Assembly: GCA_963764675.1 (NCBI GenBank)
Contig: CAVXTQ010000007.1
Location: forward strand, 682,001-746,000
Length of the DNA: 64,000 nt
Source: Acidiferrum sp963764675
GTDB taxonomy: Bacteria > Acidobacteriota > Terriglobia > Acidiferrales > UBA7541
Direction of reading: 5' to 3'
The notes below the pieces were generated by a model. It did no database searches and had not been told where the DNA came from. It worked only from the letters and a program-made list of their open reading frames with translations. Below are positions 52,143 to 61,000 of this stretch, in pieces (the first letter of the stretch is position 1; every line of letters begins with the position of its first letter). A program made the position numbers and the translations under genes.

Positions 52143-52516
52143 CGCCCGCCCCGTTCGGCTTCGGCCGGGTGCGCGCGCGGACGGCGCACTTGCGATTCGG
52201 TCACGCGATCGATCTCCGCGAGTACCACCGCCGCTTCGTTCTCGAGAGTGGTCTTCATCGCTTCGTAGTCGCCCTCGGCATACTTGCCGGAGCGAAACTC
52301 GAACCTGAGATCGCGCAAATTGTCGTAGATCGTATCGCGCTGCTCCAACAGTTGGTCCAGCTTCGAACGGTGAGGAGCCATATCAGAGGCATCCGGCTGA
52401 ATGTAGAAGATGAAGAGAATCGTCGCCGCCGCCAGCGCAAGGCACGCGCCGAGGACCGCGCCATCCGCGGAACTGATGAAGAGCATAGCCGTTAGAGATG
52501 ACACAGCGCCGACCAT
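52139..52516 (-). CDS. CcmI N-terminal-like small membrane protein
   Basis: A 125-residue protein with two hydrophobic segments (about 3-17 and 22-40, GAVLGACLALAAATILFIFY) and a charged coiled helix: KLDQLLEQRDTIYDNLRDLR, FEFRSGKYAEGDYEAMKTTL and ENEAAVVLAEIDRV. This is like the N-terminal part of CcmI, where such a helix precedes the TPR domain; here TPRs are absent. It overlaps both ccmH (TGATG) and the next gene (ATGA), showing tight coupling in the ccm operon. Confidence 0.7.
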   Translation of the reverse strand: MVGAVSSLTAMLFISSADGAVLGACLALAAATILFIFYIQPDASDMAPHRSKLDQLLEQRDTIYDNLRDLRFEFRSGKYAEGDYEAMKTTLENEAAVVLAEIDRVTESQVRRPRAHPAEAERGGR

Positions 52517-53010
52517 CAATCCTCTGTCTCCCGGGCAACGCGTTGCCGTGCGCGCTCGAGGTTGTCCGGAGTGATTCCCGCCGGAACGCCTGCGGCGGAC
52601 GGATGCAGCCCGGATCGCGCGCGCCAGCGGAAGACAATAAAGACGACGAGCACGGTTCCCGCCAAGAGGTAGAAGCTAGGCAAACCCCAAGCCACTAAGC
52701 TCAGTCCCGACTTCGGCGGCTCGGCATAAACCGTCGTCCCGAATTCCTGCACGAACGCCTGTGTGATCGTGCTTTCAGAATCGCCACGCGCCACATGCTG
52801 ATCGAGCTCTTTGAGCATGCTGGTCGACACAGTGCAGCCAACGTGGTTGCACTGCGTCAAGACCTGGCTGCAGCTGCACATGCACATGAACTTGCCGCCG
52901 ATTTGCTTGGCGCGGTCGGTCTGCGCGCGCAGAGGCACGGCGAACACTGCCGCCGAAGCGCCAGCGATGCCAAGGAGAAGCGCCACTAACCTGCGCGAAG
53001 ACTTAGTCAT
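52516..53010 (-). CDS. ccmH: CcmH thiol-redox protein, cysteine-rich variant
   Basis: Reduces or binds apocytochrome thiols for heme attachment. The 164-residue protein has a signal peptide, then the CcmH fold with KQIGGKFMCMCSCSQVLTQC, NHVGCTVSTSMLKELDQHV and QAFVQEFGTTVYAEPP, and a C-terminal membrane helix (about 107-128). Canonical CcmH has LRCxxC only; here five cysteines (C43, C45, C47, C54 and C59) crowd the site. It overlaps ccmF by 8 nt and the next gene by one base. Confidence 0.88.
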   Translation of the reverse strand: MTKSSRRLVALLLGIAGASAAVFAVPLRAQTDRAKQIGGKFMCMCSCSQVLTQCNHVGCTVSTSMLKELDQHVARGDSESTITQAFVQEFGTTVYAEPPKSGLSLVAWGLPSFYLLAGTVLVVFIVFRWRARSGLHPSAAGVPAGITPDNLERARQRVARETED

Positions 53011-55075
53011 GTCCCTCTCGAAGGGTAACGGATGGCGCCAGCGACTGCGCCAGAGGATGTGCCGTCGCGGCGGGTTGTTGCACGGCAGACAGCGCCAGCA
53101 CCGCCCTGCGGTTGGGTAGTAGCGTAACGATCGTGCCCAGCACCACCACGACGCCGCCCAGCCAGATCCATTTCACCAGCGGGTTCAGGTACGCGTGGAT
53201 CACGGGCACTTCATTTTCCGGGCTCTGACCCGCGTAGACCACGTAGAGGTCCTCACGCAGCGTCGAGTAGATCGCGACCATCGTGCCCGATTCCTTGTTG
53301 GCTGGAAAAAACCGCCGCTCCGGATACAGCATCATCAGCGACTTGCCGTCGCGCATCACTTCCACGATCATGCGCTGTGCGGTGTAGTTCTTTTCCGGCT
53401 TGGAATCCATGCTCTGTAGCACCAGATTGTACCGGCCGATTTGCATGGACGAGCCGATCTGCATTTCCTTCTGCACATCGCGGTTGAACGCCGTGCCTGC
53501 AAGGCCAACGAAAATCAGCACCATGCCGATATGTACGATGTAGCCGCCGTAGCGCCGGGTGTTGCGCATCGTCAGGTCTACTGCCGAGGCGAGCAACGAC
53601 GCGCCGGACCGCGCGCGAATAACCTTCGCTCCCCGGAAGAACTCCATTCCGATGGTCGAGGTCACGAAAACACACAGGATGAAGCACAAAAGCGAATAGA
53701 ACTCTCGAACGCCAAGCGCAAACAGAACCACGCCTGCTGCCAATCCACTTAGCAGCGGCCAGCCAAAATTGCGCTTCAAGCTCTCGACGGAGGTCTTTCG
53801 CCACGCCAACAACGGTCCGACGCCGGTCAAGAACAGCAGAATAAGCCCCAAAGGAATATTAACCTTGTCAAAGAAGGGCTTGCCGACGCTGATCCGCGAG
53901 CCGGAAAACCACTCCGAGAAAACCGGAAACAGCGTGCCGGACAGAACCGCGACACAAGAGACCAGCAGAATCAGATTGTTGAACAAGAAGCTGGATTCAC
54001 GAGAAATCATCGAGTCCAACTGATTCTCGCTCTTCAGATAATCGCGATTCTTCAAGTAGGCCGAGAAACACACGGCAAAAATGACCACCAAGAAGCCCAG
54101 GAACCAGTTGCCAATACTGGATTGCGCGAACGCGTGAACGGAACTAACGACGCCGCTGCGCGTCAACATGGTGCCCGTAATGCACAACATGAACGTAATA
54201 AACACGAGCCAGACGTTCCACACCTTCATCATGCCGCGCTTTTCTTGCATCATCACGGAGTGGAGGAACGCCGTGCCCGTCAGCCAGGGAAGCAAGGATG
54301 CGTTCTCGACCGGGTCCCAGCCCCAGTAGCCGCCCCAGCCCAAAACCGCGTAGGCCCAATGTGCACCGAGGAGGATCCCCACCGTCTGGAAGCACCAGGC
54401 GATCATCGTCCACTTGCGCGTCAAGTGAATCCACTTCTCTCCGGGATATCGTGCTAGCAACGCACCCAGCGCAAACGCGAACGGGATCGTAAACCCCGTG
54501 TATCCCGAATAGAGATTCGGCGGATGGATCACCATCTCCGGATATTGCAGGAGCGGATTCAGACCAGCGCCGTCGGCCCGCGTGAAAATATCCAGCGCAC
54601 CGTTGGCGCCAGGTGTGGCCAGCACTTTGAACGGGCTGGCAACGAAGTTATTCAGCGTGAGGAAGAAGATTTGTACACCAGCAAGCACCACTCCGACGTA
54701 CGGCATCAACTCGCCGTTCTTATTTCGGTACGCAATCAAAACCGAACAGACGTAGATCGCCAGCAGGAAGCTCCAGAAAAGAAGCGAGCCTTCCTGGCCG
54801 GACCACAGCGCGGCCACTTTGTAAAAGGTTGAAAGATCGCGGTTACTGTGCGCTACGACGTACGCTACCCAATAGCTGTCACTGAAGAAGAGGTAGACCA
54901 AACTGCCGGTGGCGACAAAAATCAGCCCGCAGGTCGCGATTCCTGCCTGCCGTGCGCTCTTGATCAGGAGCGGGTGACGCGTCAGAATCGCCGCGATGCC
55001 CCCGACTAACGCATAGACGGCGCACAGGAAAGCCAGCAGCAGCGCAAACGAACCGAATACATCCACGTAGACCAC
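53003..55075 (-). CDS. ccmF: CcmF cytochrome c heme lyase
   Basis: A 690-residue polytopic protein that joins heme to apocytochrome. The WWD domain is WGGYWGWDPVENASLLPWLT near residue 252, with YPEMVIHPPNLYSGYTGFT before it and CITGTMLTRSGVVSSVHAF after it. A large periplasmic loop near the C-terminus (about 540-650) precedes the last helix (WIWLGGVVVVLGTIVTLLP). Conserved histidines are in place. GTG 55075 is listed; the GTG three codons later is better placed behind GGAAGG. Confidence 0.96.
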   Translation of the reverse strand: MVYVDVFGSFALLLAFLCAVYALVGGIAAILTRHPLLIKSARQAGIATCGLIFVATGSLVYLFFSDSYWVAYVVAHSNRDLSTFYKVAALWSGQEGSLLFWSFLLAIYVCSVLIAYRNKNGELMPYVGVVLAGVQIFFLTLNNFVASPFKVLATPGANGALDIFTRADGAGLNPLLQYPEMVIHPPNLYSGYTGFTIPFAFALGALLARYPGEKWIHLTRKWTMIAWCFQTVGILLGAHWAYAVLGWGGYWGWDPVENASLLPWLTGTAFLHSVMMQEKRGMMKVWNVWLVFITFMLCITGTMLTRSGVVSSVHAFAQSSIGNWFLGFLVVIFAVCFSAYLKNRDYLKSENQLDSMISRESSFLFNNLILLVSCVAVLSGTLFPVFSEWFSGSRISVGKPFFDKVNIPLGLILLFLTGVGPLLAWRKTSVESLKRNFGWPLLSGLAAGVVLFALGVREFYSLLCFILCVFVTSTIGMEFFRGAKVIRARSGASLLASAVDLTMRNTRRYGGYIVHIGMVLIFVGLAGTAFNRDVQKEMQIGSSMQIGRYNLVLQSMDSKPEKNYTAQRMIVEVMRDGKSLMMLYPERRFFPANKESGTMVAIYSTLREDLYVVYAGQSPENEVPVIHAYLNPLVKWIWLGGVVVVLGTIVTLLPNRRAVLALSAVQQPAATAHPLAQSLAPSVTLREGHD

Positions 55076-55107
55076 CTTCCCCCGGTAACGCTGGGCGCGC
55101 TACCGCA

Positions 55108-55560
55108 CTACATTGTGCTGCGCTGGGCCGAACTTGGTGTTGTGTTCGCCGTACCCGACGGAGGTCCCGCGGTCGGCGCCGCTTCGTACTTGGAAGCGCA
55201 CTTGGCCTGCACCTGCTCCGCGACGAAGCTGCCGTTGCTCGCGAGGCTGCCTTCTACTAACGCCTGCGACTTGTCGACAAACGTATCCGGCAAGGGATCG
55301 CTGCCCACGTAACTCACCGGCAGCGACTTCCCTTCTCCCTGTAGGACGAAATCGACCCGCCCGGACAGCCTTCGTATGCTGCCTGGCTCAACGGTGCCGC
55401 CGACGCGCAGACGATGACTGCGCGCCGCGCCCTGCAAAGTCGGCAACTCCGCAATGGTGTGGTAATAAGTCTTGCTTTCCCCGTAGCCTAGCCACGCTAA
55501 AGCGGCCATCGCCACGACGATGACGCCTATGCCAATCCCGAATTTAGCTTGCTTCTGCAC
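55108..55560 (-). CDS. ccmE: CcmE heme chaperone, C-x3-Y type
   Basis: Carries heme covalently from CcmC to CcmF. The 150-residue protein has one N-terminal helix (FGIGIGVIVVAMAALAWL), then the OB-fold with RLRVGGTVEPGSIRRLSG, FVLQGEGKSLPVSYVGSDPL and PDTFVDKSQALVEGSL. In standard CcmE the heme ligand is His in HDENY; here the same place reads VQAKCASKYEA, so a Cys replaces the His (CxxxY), as in the CcmE of some archaea and Desulfovibrio. GTG 55560 is chosen because GAGGAG lies 6-7 nt upstream. It is the first gene of the ccm operon. Confidence 0.92.
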   Translation of the reverse strand: MQKQAKFGIGIGVIVVAMAALAWLGYGESKTYYHTIAELPTLQGAARSHRLRVGGTVEPGSIRRLSGRVDFVLQGEGKSLPVSYVGSDPLPDTFVDKSQALVEGSLASNGSFVAEQVQAKCASKYEAAPTAGPPSGTANTTPSSAQRSTM

Positions 55561-55601
55561 CGGTACGCTCCTCAGGCAGGATGGCTGGTGTGTAGCTCCA
55601 G

Positions 55602-55629
55602 ATAGTACCATAGCGCAAACGGTGGTCTA
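55602..55629 (-). promoter_or_regulatory. Promoter of the ccm operon
   Basis: On the minus strand TAGACC (55624-55629), 16-bp spacer, and TGG-extended -10 TACTAT (55602-55607). The leader to the ccmE GTG is about 35 nt and contains GAGGAG. Confidence 0.45.
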
Positions 55630-55692
55630 GGGGCCACAAGGGCAGATACAGGTCAGCACCGCAGGACAGGGTTCGCGGTTCTTCGGGGGTGG

Positions 55693-56292
55693 TCAGCGGG
55701 CCGCACTTCCCTCAGGTGTCAGCGTTTGACGCAGGCGTCCGATCGCCGTAGCGACACCATCTTCAGCGCCTTCGTCTAACGCGAACGGTTTGTTCCCGTC
55801 GAGCACAATAGGGCAACCCAGGCCGAGGGTCTCCAGATTCCCCAGCAAAGGTTCCAGCAACCGTGAGATCGGCGCTAGCCTCTTCGGTCTCAAGGAGCGC
55901 CGGACGCGTGCGGCCAAAGCCGGAAGCCGCGCCGAGAGCAACGCCTGAATCGCCGCCGGCTCGCTGACGGCTTGTTCAAGCGGGCAGTCCAGAACGTAAG
56001 TTAGTAGCAACCCACCTCGCTGAAATTCCGCGAGCACGGCTTCGCGAGACTTCCCGTCGTAAGACACACCAGTGGCAGCCAGCAAGTGCCGCCCTTGCCC
56101 CGCAAACTCTCCGCTTGGTGCGTAGAGGAACTCGCTGTCCTTACTTGGCGCCACGGACCCGAGAAGCAACGTGCCGATGTGAACAGGGCGATACCGGGTC
56201 GTCCATTCCAAACGCTCCAGGCGCTTGGCGATGTGTTCAGGCGATGCCGGCTGTCCGCAACCGTCGCAATGCAAAATATTTGAGTTCGTCAT
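55693..56292 (-). CDS. Hypothetical protein with N-terminal CxxC
   Basis: A 199-residue soluble protein I do not recognise. The N-terminus NILHCDGCGQPASPEHIAKR holds a CxxC knuckle that could bind zinc with other residues. Next is LERLEWTTRYRPVHIGTLLL, reminiscent of uracil-DNA-glycosylase-like families but without their catalytic motifs. The middle has LLLTYVLDCPLEQAVSEPAA and the end is helical. It stands upstream of ccmE on the same strand with 132 nt between, and is probably a separate unit. Confidence 0.6.
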   Translation of the reverse strand: MTNSNILHCDGCGQPASPEHIAKRLERLEWTTRYRPVHIGTLLLGSVAPSKDSEFLYAPSGEFAGQGRHLLAATGVSYDGKSREAVLAEFQRGGLLLTYVLDCPLEQAVSEPAAIQALLSARLPALAARVRRSLRPKRLAPISRLLEPLLGNLETLGLGCPIVLDGNKPFALDEGAEDGVATAIGRLRQTLTPEGSAAR

Positions 56293-56527
56293 TTTGGCTG
56301 GAGGAAATCGTAGTTGAGGCGGCGATGAAGTGCAAACTCATCTGGCGGCAGCGCGAGCAGCAGCGTAGCGCCACAGAAAGCAAACTCGGGGCGGTTGGGC
56401 GCCGGGGTGGAAAAAGGGTTCTGACGTCGCTCAACCGCCGCCGACCGATCATACTTCTTGTATGTAACCCTGCAAGGCAGGAAAAGTCGTGATAAAACTC
56501 GCCTCGAAAGGAGGTAAGTCTTAGAGG

Positions 56528-56848
56528 CTACTGAGAAACCGGGGCATCCGACGGCAGCTTGGCGCGCAAGCACCACTTCAGTTCTTGGCTCAATTCGGTA
56601 ATTTCCATCCCCGCCATGACAATAAACTTACAGCTCAGCATCTCGCGCGACTCGTCGTCATCCGGCAATTGGCAGGACACCCGGCAATATTGGCATTCCT
56701 GGTTCCAGCAGAACCGCCCGTACGGAATGGTCTCCGGGCTGATGAATTGGAAGCAGCGCAGCAGCGAATTACGCTCCGGGACCTGAAATTTCTTCCCGTA
56801 GATCGTGATCTCCACCAGCTTTTCATACGGACGGAAAGGTTCCGACAT
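56528..56848 (-). CDS. Small 2Fe-2S ferredoxin-like protein
   Basis: A 106-residue protein starting MSEPFRPYEKLVEITIYGKK. Cysteines follow the plant-type ferredoxin pattern: FCWNQECQYCRVSC gives C-x4-C-x2-C and a later LSCKFIVMAGMEI supplies the fourth ligand, with the usual hydrophobic tail. An extra Cys pair (LLRCFQFI and the C in RVSC) is unusual. It may shuttle electrons, but the partner is unknown. ATG 56848 is preferred; a 60-residue upstream extension is without features. It is 211 nt from accA, same strand. Confidence 0.65.
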   Translation of the reverse strand: MSEPFRPYEKLVEITIYGKKFQVPERNSLLRCFQFISPETIPYGRFCWNQECQYCRVSCQLPDDDESREMLSCKFIVMAGMEITELSQELKWCLRAKLPSDAPVSQ

Positions 56849-57059
56849 AATGAGTGCTGCTCTCCCTGCACCGGCCGCTGCGTCGCAGCAATTCCCCTGG
56901 ACCCGTGCACGTTGAATGATTGCCTCTCCAGAGTAGACCCGGCCCGCAATGCCGACAACGGCGGCTCTGGGGAGCGTTGCCAATGTGCCAAGGGGTGAAA
57001 ACAGGAGGAGATTGAGAGCTGCCTGCAACGATAGGGGCAGCTGTTTTGCCGCCGGCGGT

Positions 57060-58046
57060 TCAGCCGCCGAGGTCGAAAAACTGCCCCATATTGCGAAATT
57101 TCTCGTAACGCGCTTCGAGCAGGTCCTTTGTCGATTGATTCGTGAGGGCCACTAGCTGGCGGTCGAGAACTGTGTCGAGCAGTTTAGCGGTTGCTTCGTA
57201 GTCGGTGTGTGCGCCGCCTTCGGGCTCGGTGACAATCTCGTCCACAATTCCCAGGTCTTTCAGATCGTTCGCGGTAATTTTCAGGGCAACGGCTGCGGTC
57301 TCGGCTTTCGTCGAATCACGCCACATGATGGCCGCGCAGCCCTCCGGCGAAATCACCGAGTAAAAGCTGTTTTCGAGAATATTCACTCGGTCCCCGACAG
57401 CGATCGCCAGCGCCCCGCCGGAGCCACCCTCACCCGTCACCGTGACAATGATCGGGACAGGAAGCCGCGCCATCTCGCGCAAGTTCCTGGCAATTGCTTC
57501 CGCCTGCCCGCGCTCCTCGGCATCAATTCCGGGATACGCTCCCTGCGTATCAATGAACGTGAAAATGGGCTTGCCGAACTTGGCCGCCAGCTCCATCACG
57601 CGCAGGGCCTTGCGATAACCCTCGGGCTTGGGCTGTCCGAAATTCCGAACCAGGCGCTGCTTGGTGTCCCGGCCCTTTTGGTGACCGATCACCGCGATGG
57701 GGCGGCCGTGGAACTTCGCAAGACCCGCCACGATGGCCTTGTCGTCGCCGTACCCACGATCTCCGTGCAATTCGATGAAGTCCGTAAACAACAGCCCAAT
57801 GAAGTCCAGCGTGTATGGCCGCTGGGCGTGACGCGCGATCTGCGCCCGCTGCCACGCACCGAGGTGCGCGTAGAACTCGTGACGCAGCTCGGCTACTTGT
57901 TGCCGGATTCGCTCTAGTTCGGCGTCGGCATCGACGCTGCCTGCCAGGTGGCGCAGCTCTTCGACGTCCTTTTCGAGCCGGTCGATCTCGCGTTCCCGCG
58001 CACCGGAGCCTGGCGCCCTTTTTCTATCATCTCTTGGCGTCATCAC
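57060..58046 (-). CDS. accA: Acetyl-CoA carboxylase carboxyltransferase, alpha subunit
   Basis: With AccD it moves the carboxyl group from biotin to acetyl-CoA, opening fatty-acid synthesis. The 328-residue protein has an N-terminal coiled helix (IDRLEKDVEELRHLAGSVDA), then FTDFIELHGDRGYGDDKAIV, VIGHQKGRDTKQRLVRNFG, FIDTQGAYPGIDAEERGQAE and the oxyanion-hole VTGEGGSGGALAIAVGDRV, and ILENSFYSVISPEGCAAIMW. It overlaps the dnaE stop (start GTG 58046, or ATG 58043 in TGATG), so it is coupled to dnaE, an arrangement also seen in other bacteria. Confidence 0.96.
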   Translation of the reverse strand: MMTPRDDRKRAPGSGAREREIDRLEKDVEELRHLAGSVDADAELERIRQQVAELRHEFYAHLGAWQRAQIARHAQRPYTLDFIGLLFTDFIELHGDRGYGDDKAIVAGLAKFHGRPIAVIGHQKGRDTKQRLVRNFGQPKPEGYRKALRVMELAAKFGKPIFTFIDTQGAYPGIDAEERGQAEAIARNLREMARLPVPIIVTVTGEGGSGGALAIAVGDRVNILENSFYSVISPEGCAAIMWRDSTKAETAAVALKITANDLKDLGIVDEIVTEPEGGAHTDYEATAKLLDTVLDRQLVALTNQSTKDLLEARYEKFRNMGQFFDLGG

Positions 58047-61000
58047 ATCACCAGATCAATCGATTCAGCACCGCATAATCCGCGAATCGCGGTCACAAGG
58101 TCGCTGGAACGCTGTACCCGCTCCCGAAGTTCGAGTGTTGCGACGGTGCCGTCAGGAGCGCAGAGCCCGAACACTACAGGATTCCTTCCCGGATACGAAG
58201 CGAGAATCTCTTGCAGGCGATCGAGCAGGTCCTCGGTCAGGTCTTCGACCCTCATGCGGATGCACACGCTAGACGCCGGCTGTGACTCCGAAATCTGTTC
58301 GAGGCCGCGCGCCTCTTGCAGCGACAGGCGAGTTCCAGATTCTTCCACTTGCACGCGCACCTTCAAGAGCAGGGGCGTTCGCGGCTTCAGAGTATTTTCC
58401 AGCTTTGCAAAGCTCTCGGGAAACGCGAGGAGCTCTTGGATGCCGGTCATATCCTGAATCGTGTAAATCGCCCAGCGCGCGCCTTTTCTCGAACGCATCG
58501 GCCGCACGCCGACAATCAAGACGCCCACCGTAATCTCTTTGCCGTTGCGTTGGCCCTCCACCTCGCCTAAAGAGACGGTCTTCAACTCTTGGAGGCGCGA
58601 TGCGTACTTGGCGAGTGGATGGCCCGACACATAGAAGCCGAGCATCGCATATTCGCTTGCGAGCCGTTCTTCTTCGCTCCACGGGGTTGCTTCCTGCAGC
58701 TCAAATGCCACCGGCGCGGGTGCCGCAGCGGTTCCGAACAGTCCGTGCTGCCCCGATTCTCTTATGCGCGCCGCCCGTTGTAACGACGTCAACGCATCGT
58801 CCACCGAAGCGAGCATGCTTTCGCGCGCGCCGAGAAAATCCACCGCGCCCGATTTGATCAAACTCTCGAAGACGCGCTTATTCAGAAAGCGCGGCTCGAT
58901 GCGTTCGCAGAAGTCGTATAACGAACGGAACTCACCCTGACTCAACCGTGACTCCCGGACGGCCTTCGCCGTGTTTTCCCCCACGTTCTTGATGGCCGCA
59001 AGTCCGAAACGTATGGCTTCCCCGACGGGCGTGAAGTATAGGTCACTTTCATTCACATCCGGCGGCAGAATCGAAATGCTCATTCCACGCGCCTCGTTGA
59101 TGTACTTCACTTGCTTTTCGGCGTTGCCCGTTTCCGACGTAAGCAGCGCGGCCATGAACTCAACCGGGTAGTGTGTCTTCAAGTATGCCGTCTGGTAAGC
59201 AAGCAGAGCGTAGGCGCAGGAGTGAGACTTGTTGAACCCGTACCCCGCGAACTCCTCCATCAAGTTAAAGATGCGATCGGCCTTTTTCTCGGGAATCTTG
59301 TTCGTCGCGCAGCCGCTCATGAACTTTGCGCGCTGCGCCGCCATTTCCTCTTTCTTCTTCTTGCCCATGGCACGGCGCAGAATATCCGCTTCGCCCAGCG
59401 AGAAACTCGCGAGCCGGTTGGCGATCTGCATCACTTGTTCCTGATACAGGATCACGCCGTAAGTTTCTTCCAGGATATCCTTCAGCTGAGGAAGTTCGTA
59501 GCTGACTTTCGTTTTTCCATGCTTGCGGTTGATGAAGTCGTCGATCATGCCGCCCTGGATGGGGCCTGGGCGGTACAGCGCGTTGAGAGCGGTTAGATCC
59601 TCGATGCGCGTCGGTTGATAGCGGCGCAGGATGTCGCGCATCCCGTGCGACTCAAACTGGAAGATGGCTGTCGTGTCGCCCCGAGTAAAGAGCTTGTACG
59701 TATCTGCATCGTCCAGCGTGAGCGTGTCGAGATCAATCTTGACGCCACGGTTCTGAGTGACCATGCGCACCGTGTCATGCAGTACGGTCAACGTCGTCAG
59801 CCCGAGGAAATCCATCTTCAGCAGACCGATGCGTTCCAGCGCATTCATGTCGTACTGCGTCGTAATTTCGTCGCGGTTCGTCTTGTATATGGGCACAACG
59901 TCGGTAAGCGGGCGCGGCGAGATGACCACACCAGCGGCATGCGTCGACGCATGCCTCGCCAGCCCTTCGAGCCGCAGCGCTACGGCCATCAAGTCTTTAA
60001 GACGCTCATCGCTGTTGACTGCCGATTTCAGCTGCGGCGACTGCGTCAGTGCGTCCTCCAGCTCGATTCCCAGTGTGGTCGGCACCAATTTCGCTAGACG
60101 ATCCACCTCTCCGTAGGGGATGTCCATCGCCCGGCCAACATCCTTGATCGCCGCTTTCGCCGCCATCGTGCCAAAGGTGATGATCTGTGCGACGTTTTCG
60201 CGTCCATACTTCTGGGTGACGTATTCAATCAATTCGCCGCGGCGCCGCACGCAAAAGTCGATATCAATATCAGGCATCGAGACGCGCTCTGGATTCAAGA
60301 AACGCTCGAAGAGCAAGTTGTACTGTAGCGGGTCAACGTCCGTGATGCGAAGCGCGTAGCTCACCAGGCTTCCCGCCGCCGAGCCACGCCCGGGGCCGAC
60401 AGGAACCTCTTGCGTCCGTGCATAGTGAATGAAATCCCACACAATCAGGAAGTAGCCTTCATACCGCATCTTCTGGATCATCTCGATCTCAGAAGTCAGC
60501 CGCCGCTCGTACTCCGAGAGCGGATTGTGCAGCGCTCCCTGCTGCGCCAACTTCTCAAGAATTGGCACGCGCGATGCAAACCCTTCCCGAACCACCTTTT
60601 CAAAATAGCTGCCCGCCGTGTGACCTGCCGGCACCTTGAATTCCGGAAAAGGGTTTGGAATGCGTTCCACTTTTACGTTGCAACGATGCGCGATGTCCAC
60701 GGTACGGCTGAGCGCATCGGGCAGCTCGTGAAAGACCTGTGCCATCTCCGCGGCGGTCTTGAAATAAAACTGGTCCGTCGCGAACTTCATGCGATGCGTG
60801 TCGCTCATGGTCTTGCCGGTTTGAATGCAGAGCAGCACTTCTTGGGCATGCGCATCGTCGTGGTGGAGGTAATGGCAATCGTTGGTAGCCACCAGCGGAA
60901 TGCCGGTCTCTTTGGAAAGGCGGACAAGCTCGCGGTTTACGCCTTTTTCGATCTCCAGGCCCTGGTCTTGGACTTCGAGAAAGAAATTGCCCTTGCCGAA

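Noticed and set aside
56293..56527. A minus-strand frame of about 95 codons between the CxxC protein and the ferredoxin-like gene
   Set aside because: It overlaps the 3' end of the ferredoxin-like gene, lacks conserved motifs and has no clear ribosome-binding site.
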